Source of the DNA: Lepraria neglecta
Taxonomy: Eukaryota; Ascomycota; Lecanoromycetes; Lecanorales; Stereocaulaceae
Direction: 5' to 3'
DNA: 64,000 nt
NCBI GenBank assembly: GCA_033220425.1
Contig: CM065653.1
Location: forward strand, 496,001 to 560,000
The notes under the pieces were generated by a model. The model saw only the letters and a list, made by a program, of their open reading frames with translations. It did no database searches and was not told where the DNA came from. How positions within the stretch are numbered: the first letter of the stretch is position 1; the number at the start of each line of letters is the position of its first letter. This document shows, piece by piece, positions 13,301-23,939 of the stretch. The position numbers and the translations under genes are program-made.

Positions 13301-13440
13301 AGCTATTCCCCTTTGCTTTCTCCTATCTTTAGTAGATATTTCGCGCTATAGTCTTCCTTGAATGTCCGCCACCAAAATCTAGATATACTACGTACTTATA
13401 TACTAAATACAAGCTGTAGGTAAAAGGGAATATAATTTAT
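10310..13440 (+). pseudogene. SNF2-family helicase relic, copy 1
   Basis: The relic begins with a Ser/Pro/Lys-rich region that is open from about 10319 to 10630 apart from stops. An ATPase motif I-like DDPGFGKV is found at 11053-11076 (usual form GLGKT), followed by the motif Ia-like IIIVPAKVIGNWLRE near 11410-11455, a typical SNF2 segment. Further on are an IVLGIKDE segment (11770-11800), a spacer with charged residues, and EKLVIFTSSPIIACI (about 12660-12705), which corresponds to the start of the C-terminal helicase lobe. TAG/TAA codons are abundant and there are frame changes, some of which may be introns. The block from 10640 to 12700 is repeated with divergence at 15210-16600. The role, if it once served the transposon, would be DNA or chromatin remodelling; that is inference. 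Confidence 0.6.
11108..11146. repeat. Cluster 2 of the TCCGACTCGG motif
   Basis: Two units (TCGACTCGGA and TCCGACTCGA) lie just after the helicase motif I. The equivalent position in helicase copy 2 (15690-15752) also has a cluster, so the motif was present before the duplication. Confidence 0.6.
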
Positions 13441-13690
13441 AGCCCTAACTTGCTAGATTGTGATCGTATTTGATACGAACTATATATACTACTATACTCC
13501 TTTATAACGTATTGTCTTAAGTTACAATCTTCCTTATAATACCCTTCCATTAATACAGACTCTTTTAACTAAGACTATTATCAAATAAAGGGAGAAACCC
13601 ACTCAAAAGTCAAGTAGTCATACCCGTACTCAATATAGATACTGTATAGGGAACAGCCTACGCATCGAACAATATCGAGTATTAGATAGT

Positions 13691-13762
13691 ATTCGAGTCG
13701 GACAACTCTCGATATCCGAGTCGAACAGCGCTTGATATACTTGGCGTTCGAGTCGGACATCG
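13691..13762. repeat. Cluster 3 of the TCCGACTCGG motif
   Basis: Three units in inverse orientation (CGAGTCGGAC, TCCGAGTCGAA, CGAGTCGGAC) lie downstream of SNF2 copy 1 in otherwise TA-rich sequence. Because the surroundings are strongly mutated, survival of GC-rich CpG-containing cores stands out. Confidence 0.7.
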
Positions 13763-14240
13763 CTTATTACACGCTAATTACTATAGGCTTAGTACGGAAT
13801 TATTCTTTATACATTATATATCGACCTTTTAATCCTTTCCTATACTCCTTTCTCTTACTACTAACATATCGATCGATACTCTATATCTTATATATATACC
13901 CGCTATAGAACACCGGTACGAGCCCGCAGCCGTCGCCGCCAGTATTTCCCCCTCCTCTCTAGCCTCTTCACCTTCTGCCGAATTCTATAAAAACACTAAC
14001 CCCGGGAATTGGATGGTCTCGGTTATTTCGCGTAGCCTTATAGTTAAATAGGCCTACTATAAGGAGATTCGAGTAGTATTAAAGAAAGAGATAGAAAGGA
14101 GATATATCGTTAGTATATCCCTAGGGATACCGGAGAACCAGGCCAAGCTTAGCGAGGCCTTACAGCAGTTAGAAACAGTATTTCCCTCCGTTTTCACACC
14201 TAGAATCCCCTAACCCTAGCTAGAGAGTTACAAATTAGGT

Positions 14241-14735
14241 ATGGCCAGAAAGATCAACAATACCTACAATCACTATCGCAATCGTAGAAGGCGTACTATA
14301 CCGTCTCTCTCTACGGATAGTACTCTATATATAGCGCATCCGCTTACCTTCGGTGAAATAGAATTCTATATCCGGTCGACAGAGACGACGGCGAATACGC
14401 TTTTCTTCGCCTCCAATATTATTAAGGAGAAAAAACCTCTAGCCAGTATTATATTAGACAAGATCGAATTTAGAATATTTAAAGAGGTCTTACGCGAGGA
14501 CGGTATCTATAATAGCTTGACTAACCGAATTCTTTATCATATTAGCAAAAACAATATCGAAGTTGATTACACCCGTAAATTCAAGGCGGCTACCTTACAG
14601 ATATATAATATAGGCAAGAATCCTATCTCGTTTCATATTAAGACGCGCCTGCGAGATATATATCTTATACTTTACTTCAATCGCGCTCCTACTAACTATA
14701 CTCTAGTAAAACGGCGGGCCCGCGTAAAATATTGA
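14241..14735 (+). CDS. Unknown 164-residue open frame in the nested element
   Basis: An ATG-initiated frame of 164 codons is intact although its surroundings are full of stops. The protein is basic (Arg/Lys-rich start with NHYRNRRRR), then has a long Ile/Tyr/Lys-rich body with alternating hydrophobic residues that could form a small alpha/beta fold. There is no signal peptide or membrane segment, and I do not recognise the family. Isoleucine is nearly always ATA or ATT and the codon use is TA-biased, like the RIP-affected neighbours, so it may be a fragment of a longer relic: sequence upstream from about 13920 looks like coding in the same direction (Pro/Ser-rich, with stops). It could also be functional. 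It lies between the two helicase copies. Confidence 0.35.
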   Translation: MARKINNTYNHYRNRRRRTIPSLSTDSTLYIAHPLTFGEIEFYIRSTETTANTLFFASNIIKEKKPLASIILDKIEFRIFKEVLREDGIYNSLTNRILYHISKNNIEVDYTRKFKAATLQIYNIGKNPISFHIKTRLRDIYLILYFNRAPTNYTLVKRRARVKY

Positions 14736-14799
14736 ACAATAGGCACACCTCACGTCCGTTTCCGCGGTACATTAGTAAACCCAGTTAATTACGGTACGC

Positions 14800-16900
14800 C
14801 GATACTACTAAATCATATACTCTAGTATTCTTCTTCGTTCTAACTTAGCGAAGGGCCTCTACTTCTTCGTATTTCATTCTTCCTATTATTACTATCCCTA
14901 TTATACCTCTATATAACCTTACCGGGCTAGATATTCTTCTCTTACGGTGCGACCTAAGAATATAACCTATAATATACAGAATCCTCCACGCGAAGACTCT
15001 ACCACCTCTCCTACTAAATCCCCCGCCCTAAAGCCTTATAAATTCTCCCCCTTAATCAAGCAAGCCTGCTAGTATTTCCTACCCGGCCTCTAAACGATCC
15101 TATACTTATCCGTTCCGATATAAATAATAGTAGCTATACTAGTAATTAGGAAGAGAAGGAGTAAGAGGAGGAAGGGGATACTATAGAAGAGGACGAGGAG
15201 AAGGTGTTAAAGGTTAGTAAGGCTTATAATAGTAGGGTTCCGAGGTTATATAATATCAAGATAGGTAGGGTAGTAGTAGCTAGAGTAGCTACGAAAGATC
15301 TGGAGGTATTAGAACAGGAGGATCGCGATAGGATATAAGTACTTTAACCTCTGCCTTACTATTTACTTACTACTAAATACCACCCTAGTATTAATATAAC
15401 TAAGGTAGAGGACTATCCGCAATAGTCTCAGAAAACGTAGTAGTATATAGAGTCATTATTTCAGCTATAGAAGGGAAACCGGTCTATACAGAACACACGA
15501 AACCTCCGTGGGTTATTATCTATTATAGCCCCCAACGGCAAAATAAAGAAGATCGTACTATTTATTCATCAGCTATACTACGCGGCTTAGATAAGACAGC
15601 AGGCTTTCTAATAGGGGGGAGCCATCTACGGGCGAGATTCTGGTTTGGGGATATCTAAACTGAATTATTACTTCTATCAAGGACTCTAGTCGACTCGGAC
15701 AATACAGATGTTCGACTCGGGCAACGCCAACGTCCGACTCCATCTAGATCGAAATCTATATATACAAAATCATCCAATAATTCGAAACGTCGCCTTATTA
15801 TAATAAGCATCTCTCGCTAGAGAGATTGAAGCCACGGAGTCATTATAATATATATCTATCGGCTCACAAATGGAATGTCAGTTATCCGTGTATCAAGAAC
15901 AGCGCCACCCGGAATATTAGCGCAGCGAAGTCAGGTATCATTCTTACTATCGTGCCAGCGAAAGTAGTAGGCAATTGGTTACGATAGTAGACAAAGATGA
16001 TCGACATAAAGCGGACGCTATATACTCAAGATATCTCTGGGACTACCGATCTAGTATAACTACCTCCCTACGAGATTCGTCATATTATATACCCGCCTTC
16101 GCTAGTATAAAATGTAGCTCTTCGCGCCGAGGATCAAAGGATCTAAGACGAAGCGAAAGTAAAATATACTAGACAATACGTAATTACTCGCAAGGCTAGC
16201 AAGAGGATACCTGCGCCAACGACTACCAACCACTTCAAACGTACATATGAACTACGCGCCGCTACTATGGTCCCAAGCCTTCTAGGATTCGCTCGGCTCG
16301 ATAACCTATCTCCATATGCGGATGAGCTTAAAGGGGGGGATTCATATAACGGCGGCGAGGGTCACACGAACTTTACAGAGTTAGCTAATCTAAGAGAAGA
16401 CTAGACTGAATACCCGCTGGCTAGTATCTATATCTATCACATCGAATATTTTGTTAACAATAGTCCGAAGTTAGTTATATTAAAGGATTTAATCGTTAAA
16501 CTAAGGGAGGATATCGTCGGAAGACCGCAATAACTGTCTATAATTACTAAGCCATCTACTACTACATATATTCTGGCGATAGTAGGTCTATAGCTCTTCC
16601 GCTATTTCGTCTTAGCTTCGTACTAACCTTGCTCTAGTAGTTTGAAAGGTATTATCCTAATAAATGACTATAGTATAGCTTAGCCTTACCTTCCGGGAAA
16701 CGAGATGAATTATTCGTGCAGACATGCCAAGGAGATAACTATCATCACTTTGTTCCCCCTATAAACTGCGTTCTTGAAACCGGTATTACCCTTACCCGTA
16801 CCTCTAGAAGCGTGAATATAGATACGGACTGGATAAAGTGCTATAGGATTTAATACTGTAGGCGGGTCGTTCGGTAGTGATAGTAAAGATAGAAGGTATA
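14800..16900 (+). pseudogene. SNF2-family helicase relic, copy 2 (truncated)
   Basis: This block repeats copy 1. Sequence around 14830-15010 resembles 9290-9350 and 10330-10480, and 15210-15560 aligns closely with 10640-10980, including the segment reading SYNIEIGRVVVARVATKD in copy 1. The NWLR segment recurs near 15950-15990 and the second-lobe start appears near 16500-16580. Compared with copy 1 it lacks about 0.6 kb between those two segments (the region with the charged spacer), and motif I is no longer readable near 15620. Stops are frequent. It is an older or more decayed duplicate. Differences between the copies are mostly transitions, in keeping with RIP acting on both. Confidence 0.6.
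15690..15752. repeat. Cluster 4 of the TCCGACTCGG motif
   Basis: Three units (TCGACTCGGAC, TTCGACTCGGG, GTCCGACTCC) occur within about 60 bp, separated by short AACG-type spacers. They sit at the place in SNF2 copy 2 that corresponds to cluster 2 in copy 1. Confidence 0.7.
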
Positions 16901-17648
16901 TAAGTATAGTGCATTTCTGGATAAGGCAAAGGGATCTTGATTCGATTATTATCTAGATAGGCGGATAGAAAGCTCTTAGTAAGAGTAGGTATAATATAAT
17001 AGAATCAACCTATAGGTATTGCCAGCAGCAAATTTAAGGACTAGTTTAAATATTATAAATAGTAGACCCCGTCATTCGAATTAGAGACTAGAGAAACCAT
17101 ACTATTCAACTCAACGTCACCGAGATGATATTTATATCCTAGAATCCCGCTATAAAGACCCAGCCAACACTACCCGCCGCTTTTCCCAACCTAGATTCGT
17201 CTTCTCTAACAAATCCAAACGCCGTCGCCGCTGCAGAGGATATAGTTCCGCTAACTCAATATATATCCGCTAGTAGAGATTCTCTTTATAGGACGTGTTA
17301 TAAATGGAAGGAGGTATCTAATCGTTATTAACCAAGCCGAAGAACTAATTCAATCAGTTAAGCTGATAACGTAACTCTATATCCCACCCGTATAACTCAA
17401 GAGCCGGCGGCAAAGTATATATTATTAACGTACTGCAGCGAATCCGGTGAGTCCGGCTCCGTATGTATTCATCGATAGATGCTCGAGTGGGTAGTATCTG
17501 AGGTCTTGAGGTCCCGGGCCAATGGGGCGGAGGCGGCATATACTCGTCGAGGATATAGAAGAAACGGCGATGTTCATTATGCGTAGGAGAACCATAGCTA
17601 GAGATATAGTCCTAGTAGTAACCTGTTCGAAAAGGTAGGAAAATTTCG
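16901..17648. other. TA-rich spacer in the nested element
   Basis: No readable frame of note. A 61-codon minus-strand frame (17354-17539) has no motif. The region separates the second helicase relic from the last module. Confidence 0.4.
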
Positions 17649-17701
17649 TTCGACTCGGACAGACTTTTGTCCGACTCGGCTAAGTTTCTATCCGACTCGA
17701 T
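17649..17701. repeat. Cluster 5 of the TCCGACTCGG motif
   Basis: Three units in the same orientation (TTCGACTCGGAC, GTCCGACTCGGC, ATCCGACTCGAT) with a spacing of about 20 bp stand just upstream of the last coding-like module of the element. Confidence 0.75.
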
Positions 17702-17759
17702 TAATAGTCTTTAAGCTAACTCGATTTTATATTAATATTATATTAATCAAAATAACACG

Positions 17760-20640
17760 ACAATAACATACTAAAGAAGCCTATCCCTTTCCGAAAACCT
17801 TCGCCTTCTTCCCCTAAGAACCTCGCCCGTCCAGCCACCTATAACCAGCTATATCATCGTGGATCATACTCCTTAATACCTTATACTACCTCGTTACTAG
17901 TAAAGACCCTTATATATATTAGATAGATAATAGGGATCTTCTAATAATAGCTAAGACAAAGGGAGAATAACTGGCAGCTACTAGAAAAGCCTAGGAGACC
18001 AAAGCGAACAAGCGAAAGGTACGATTCGAACCGAGTGACTTATTCTATATATTAATATATTAGTAGATTAAGGCTATTATAGAAAAGTAGCCAGAACCTA
18101 AGAGAAGTACCGAAGGGGACGACGGAGTAGTAGAGTCTAGGAAACGTCGAAGACGTAATAGTAACCTTAGCGAGGATATCTCTGAAAAAATACGCGAAGA
18201 AGAGGTCTCTTCAAAGATAACTAGCGTCGAGGACATCGAAATATCTTCTAATAACCCTATAACCAGCCCTGCGAAGAGACTAGTACCTACTATCGTTATA
18301 GGGGTATGACTTCCCTATACTCCTATATTCGGTCCGTTGGATAACTCTATATTTAGGAGATAGAAAAGATAGGCTTCTCCGTTATAAGTACGATTGGTGT
18401 ATAATAATAGACACAACCTATTCACCGTACAGCGTAAACAGACGCGGCCGTCGACGTCTAGAATCGATACCGTATTACAAAGCGATACGAGTATTACCCA
18501 AAAGAAGACCGTAAGTTGCCCATCGACGTCATACGTATATTCAATACGCTAATATAGAAAGAAGGAAACAACACAGAACTATACAATAAAACGAGGTCCT
18601 CAAGGGAATATAGATACCAGGAACCACCCACGTAGCTCGGTAAATGATGAATTAGAGACGCGTATTCATCAAACATAGCTGAAACAGCCGATAGTGCAGG
18701 AACAACGAAACCGAACATCTTCATATACAGAGCAGAATGGCCAGCGTGCCGGACGACCCACCTAGACACCCCAACAGACAACAACTAATAAGTTCAAATC
18801 TGCTAGTAAGAAACATCGAAAATCGAGAGAGAATCTAATTAGTAGACGGAAGGATAAATCAATAGTATATTTACCTCAGCACATAGGTCTCACAATAACT
18901 AATTATTATAGTCGGTACAATATAAGCAGCGACAGCCAACCCGCACTGCACCACCTATACAGCGTAAGCGGCCGAATTCCAGTACCGCGACCACGGGACG
19001 ATCATCTAATCCTAACAATCGGGTTCCATCATCTAAAAAGACAAGGCCCAGACCATCATCGACTTCGTTACCTATACCTACATATACATCGGATATTAAA
19101 TCTAAAGATAACTATAAGGAGGTAACTACAGAGGAGGCGGCGGGACCTATCGCTTAGGGTAGTTCTAGGCGTCGCCAAGCGCAAAGATACCAATCCTTAC
19201 GGGAATATCAACATATTTTCTACACAACGAAGCCTATATTCCTCTCCAAGATTATAGGCGGTAATGATACCAATAGCCTATCACCGTAGCCAGAATATAA
19301 CCCGGTAGCTCTAAGTAACCTTATAATAAGAATATAGAGAGAATAGAAGGGTAAGCTCTAAAGAACGAAGGGGCCTCAAGTTATCAGCGATCCAGATACC
19401 TCAGGTAATATACTAACTCCTGAAGAAGCTCGTAAGGTTATTACTCCTAAACCCCTACCTATTTATATAACGCCGCGTAATAGCTAATATCTTCGCAGCT
19501 TATAGACAGCCTAAGCGAATTTAGAAGTTTTATAATAAGGAAAATAAGATTAACTATTAAAATGGTAGTAGAATAGCTATACCTAACAGTCGAGGACCGG
19601 AAGAATAATATATCGAACCTACTATTTAATATACGATTTACTTTCGCGGATCTAGAGAAAGGTACAAGTATTCTTCTTTCCTAAACGAGAACGAAATATA
19701 TAGCTAATAGGTCTAAGATAAGGGTCGTTTTCTGGCACCGATAATTATAATAAGTCTATATCGCGTTTTTTTTCTAATAGAACAAGCACTATTAGACTCA
19801 GGTATGAGAGTATAGATCTATAGAAACCTTTACCCGCTAGTACTATTATTTTCGTTGTAACAGCGCTTTATTATATATTCGAAGAATACGAATATAGCTC
19901 CCGTAGGATTAAGAGATAGGACGGTATATTAGTTAGTAGTAAGTTAACCTGATACTCGAAGAACAACCTATATACTGATAATACCTTAAGCCATATTCGA
20001 ATATATAATAGAGGTATAGTATAATATGGGTGAAATCAAAACGCGGATAGTTACGGGACTACTTTATCGTTGAATAATAGACTACTACTATATAAACAGG
20101 TATAGTAAGAACTGTTGACTACCAGTTACTAATACGTTCAAGGATTCCCTAGAAGATCTAAAAAATCAACCGGACCTTTAGAGCGTTCTAGAGGAGATAG
20201 GAATAAATAATACTGGTATAATAGGCCAAGAAGAAGAGCACGGAAATAATAAAGAATATACGGTATATATAAGAAGCGATTACAGGTATATATTATCGGC
20301 TAACACTAAAATCAAGGCTAAAGAACTATCTCCCGAGGAGGGTCTTAACGAGACTAATTTAGAGTTTAGAAACCAGGATAGTTTTTTCGCTTCCCTTACC
20401 TTCGGTAATAATTCAGCGGAGATAACAGACATCTAGGTATTTTCAATATAGGACTTCGAGCGTATACGGAAGGAGGCCGGCCTACGAGTAGATAAGAGTC
20501 TTTGGGAAGAGGATCGCATTATAGACGTCGAAGAGTAGAGTAGGTCGGTAGAGAGGTAGATCATAGAGGATAAAACAGTGTATCTAAATATTGTTCCAAT
20601 AGGAGAAGAACCTGAGGACTAGGCTGCTAAGGATACTATA
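17760..20640 (+). pseudogene. Unknown relic module, low-complexity and basic
   Basis: Reading forward there are coding-like stretches broken by TAG codons: a Lys/Pro-rich start (17770-17870), a basic and acidic stretch with RKRRRRNSNLSEDIS near 18130-18190, a Pro/Ser/Thr-rich stretch (18930-19130), and a Gln/Arg-rich part up to about 19520. A further stretch near 19730-20110 has alternating hydrophobics and several Tyr residues. I do not recognise any domain. I looked for the metal-binding pattern of TET/JBP dioxygenases, which accompany some fungal transposons of this general kind, and did not find a convincing one. It may be one long protein or two. Confidence 0.35.
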
Positions 20641-20783
20641 GAGGGGATAGAGGATAGATCGATAGAGTATAAAGCTTGGGCGGGAGGAAGCCTGACGGAA
20701 TCAAGCTGTCAGCAATCGAATATGTAGCTATTGAACGTATAATATGAAAATGATTATCGCATTGTCTTTTAAAATTGCCTAGC

Positions 20784-20880
20784 TCGGATAATACTACCTG
20801 CAGGTTAATTCTAGATAAGATATCCGACTCGAATATACCCACTACAGCGGAGGATGTGTCCGAACTGTCCGACTCAGATG
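20784..20880. repeat. Cluster 6 of the TCCGACTCGG motif
   Basis: Four units (CTCGGAT, TCCGACTCGA, GTCCGAACT and TCCGACTCAG) occur within 100 bp of each other, about 300 bp inside the right end. Cluster 1 is about 750 bp inside the left end. Confidence 0.65.
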
Positions 20881-21158
20881 ACTTCTTATCTACTGATGTT
20901 ATCGATGTACTACCTGAGCGCATATATTTCGCATTCCGGAACAAATGCGCAATGGTGGCGTTGGTCCACGAAAGCAACTTTTGATGCTGATGTTGTAGGC
21001 GCCCAGCGCAGCAATTTAAGGTTGCAGATGCTGCTGTCGGCAACCTCGAGTTACTGATTTGGCTGATTTCTCGGTCCGCAATCGACATGGGATGCAGACC
21101 CTAATCGCCATACGGCCTGCTGATAGCGCAAAACTAGCTGCGACGCTAATGACATAAT

Positions 21159-21177
21159 CTTTTGGGAAAGCGCGATG
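21159..21177 (-). repeat. Right terminal inverted repeat of nested element
   Basis: The sequence CTTTTGGGAAAGCGCGATG is the exact inverse of the left end and is followed by AA (21178-21179). Confidence 0.85.
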
Positions 21178-22400
21178 AAGACCTCCTCCAAGAACCGCAA
21201 ACAAGCCAAAACAGCTATTCGGAGGGATACTATACCCCCCCCCGAATTACAGGTATCTGCTACCTCTTCGGGAACTATCAGCCCAAGCCTTATCGACGAA
21301 ATACCTCCTCCTAGTTACTATAATTAAATTCGCGAGTTAGAACACCGCCTAGCGGCGCTAAAGGACCAGCGTAATTACTAGGATCGCTATCGAGTCTATA
21401 AGTTATATAGTCGCCGTCGCCGTCATCGTTATTACTACTTATCTATTTCTAGTATAGACTCGAAGGAGAGGGATAGCCTAATAGTCTCTTTTAGATATAC
21501 CGAAGGTAAGAAACCCTTTCTTAGTCTTTATAAGCGCTATCGTACTATTAATATTAAGTATTTCAAGCAAATCTTCTTTAGAATATTTAAAATAGAATAC
21601 CTTATAAAGCTAGCCTATAACTATACCAATCGTATAGATAGCGATATAATCTAGGAGACTAATAGGTTAGTATACCTCCTGCAGTGTTTCGAGGTATATA
21701 GCTAGGCCGTTTATCACTATACGCACCCTATAGTAAGTATATAGTTACAGGTAGCCCTTTCGGACTACCGCCTTCGCCTTGCGAAGCTATATATACACTA
21801 TAAATTTGACTCTATCCGCGTATACTATCACGTATTTATTACTATACGCATCCTAAGTAGCCAGGATAATCTAGTAGCCTGGTCGATCGATAATAGACGC
21901 TACTTAGACCTCTTAGTCCGAAGGATATCCGTATAGGGCGATACTAGGTTATACGCAGGTAGTAGTACCTCTAAATCCTCCTCCTCAGGCCTATTTATAT
22001 ATAGATCGTTCAATAGCGGTTACTATCTACGCGACCGCTGCAGGTATCTTCATATCTATTCTATATATTAGCAGAATTACCTAGTAAATACGTACTCAAG
22101 GGCTAACTCGGCCTCGAATAATACTAACTTGATACTACTAGTAAATCGAATCTCTAAGTCGGAATAACTCCTAGAGTACCCGCAGGTGCCTATATCGCTA
22201 CTATACGTAGCAGAAGGTTTTCTATACTTACTTATCGATCTATCCGATCTAGATCTACCCTATTAGGGCCCGTTACGCGTTAATAGTTAGTATAAATAGT
22301 TAAAGAATCACCCCGATTAAACCTTCGCCAAGACCCTAGCGGCTATTCTTCGGAAGGGGGCAAAAATCGGGTATAGAGGTATAGACATCCAATACCTCAG
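21178..22400 (+). pseudogene. YR retroelement ORF1/gag-like region (3' part)
   Basis: This continues the frame that starts at 3888. It begins K-T-S-S-K-N-R-K-Q and then runs through a Pro-rich segment, a basic coiled-looking stretch with RELEHRLAALKDQ (about 21320-21370) and a long region with many Tyr, Arg and Leu. Stops at TAG and TAA interrupt it. The gag function is inferred from position before the reverse transcriptase; no zinc knuckle is visible. Confidence 0.5.
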
Positions 22401-22439
22401 TTAAAACCACTAATTAGTATGTATAGTACTAGATATATT

Positions 22440-23830
22440 AACTGCGGACCCTTTAAAACAGCTTCAGTATAACTGGTTAACTCAAGTAGACTATCAGACG
22501 GAGCCCCGGTACGTCTATTCGCTACTAGGCTTAGTCCCGAAGTATAATAGGGGCTGGAGACGTATTCATAACCTCTTATTTCTATACGGCAGCTCAGTTA
22601 ATAATAGTATACCTTACGATTAGGGTGCTTTAGAGTATATAACGTACGATAACACTGTAGATACGCTGCTATAACAAGGTCTAGGGGCTTAATTCGTTAA
22701 GCGAGACCTGAAAGACGCCTTTCGTTATATTCTAGTAGCTACTTTAGACTAGTAGCTACTAGGTTTCTACTAGGTTTCTACTATAATAGTTTCCACTGGA
22801 AAGAACGCTATCTAGCCTTTGGTTTATATATAGTACCGTTCCTCTTTAACCTATTTATAAAGGCAGTTAACTAGATTATAACCGCAGTATTACTATAGGC
22901 TATAGTATTATACTATTTAGACGATTTCTTCGCTATTCTGGCACTATAAGCCGACGCTATCGTATATAGCTATCAATTCGATCAAGTATATAACGAATTA
23001 GGCCTGTCAGTTAACTATTTAAAGGATACGAGAGGTATAAAAGCCGACTTTATAGGAATTGAATTCGATAGTATCCTTATATAGGTACGACTCCCTCCGG
23101 ATAAGCTAGATAGGGTAAGAAATACAGTATAAGGCCTCCTTAAAAGGCCTATAATCCTATATTCGGAGCTTAAGTCAGCAGTCGGTTTTCTGTTATTTGC
23201 TGCCAAAATTATAGTTCTAGGAAGGGCCTTCTTAAGGCGACTTTTTGATATAATTCGGAGGTAAATAGCTATCCTATATATCACCGCAGCTATAAAGGCT
23301 GATCTACTATAGTAGTATACCTTCCTAAAGGACTGGAATGGCCTTAAACTACTACGTCACGTCGTTAGTTAACTATCGTAGTATATATAGACTAACGCCT
23401 CTAGGAGGCTTGGTATAGAGGGCTACATTCTTAATCACCCAGCCCATTTATACTCGGTCTAGGACGTCTTTAGTATACCGGTTACTACACGCTATCGTTA
23501 TAAAGATATATAATTCAAAGAAATAAAGGCTGTTCTTTACGCGATACAACTATAGTTAGAATAACTCCGGGGATTAAAATTAACCCTTTATTGCGATAAT
23601 AATACCTGTATCTATAGGCTATATAAATCCTCGATCCGTAGACTAGCTATAGCCCTACTAAGGGATATAGCTATACTCACGGCTAGATATAATATCTATT
23701 TGGTTCCGGAATAGATCCCAATAGGAGCCAACTAACTGGCTAATAACCTCTCGCGATTCCGATATCGAAAAATCGCTAATAGATACCCTCAGCTAGGTCA
23801 CCTAGCTATATCCCCGCTGAGTCAGGGCGG
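22440..23830 (+). pseudogene. Reverse transcriptase and RNase H-like relic
   Basis: Motifs appear in the expected order: a GWRRIHNL segment (22551-22580), VKRDLKDAFRYI (22700-22735), and the catalytic YLDD at 22914-22925 followed by a hydrophobic FFAIL. Then comes a thumb-like part and an RNase H-like domain with LTLYCDNN (about 23580-23605) and a NNLSRFRYR tail near 23740, as in DIRS-group elements, whose RNase H ends with an LSR motif. RIP-type stops and a frame change near 22770, where CTAGGTTTCTA is repeated, disable it. It lies directly upstream of the recombinase. Confidence 0.75.
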
Positions 23831-23939
23831 GACCTACTATAATCTTGGTACAGTTAGACCGCACTGCTACGAGAAGCCGCTCGACTCCTATAGTAGGGGT
23901 TAGTAATAAAAACCCGAAAAACGTATACTACACCAACGC

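Larger units (their letters stand above)
3959..21177. mobile_element. 17.2-kb nested DNA transposon, Plavaka-like, with cargo
   Basis: The element is bounded by a perfect 19-bp inverted repeat (3959-3977 and 21159-21177) flanked by AA on both sides, an apparent 2-bp target duplication. Inside lie a minus-strand transposase relic (about 5.4-8.48 kb) with Plavaka-family landmarks and several plus-strand relics: an unknown protein, two SNF2 helicase copies, a 164-codon frame and an unknown Gln-rich module. Plavaka is one of the fungal DNA transposon groups known to reach large sizes and carry extra genes. The interior is heavily RIP-mutated. Part of the length could be later insertions inside the element; the duplicated helicase blocks suggest internal duplication. 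The ends and the transposase match are seen in the sequence; that all genes moved as one unit is inferred. Confidence 0.65.

Noticed and set aside
17760-20640. TET/JBP dioxygenase gene in the nested element
   Set aside because: Such genes accompany some fungal transposons, but no convincing H-x-D or Arg motif could be read here.
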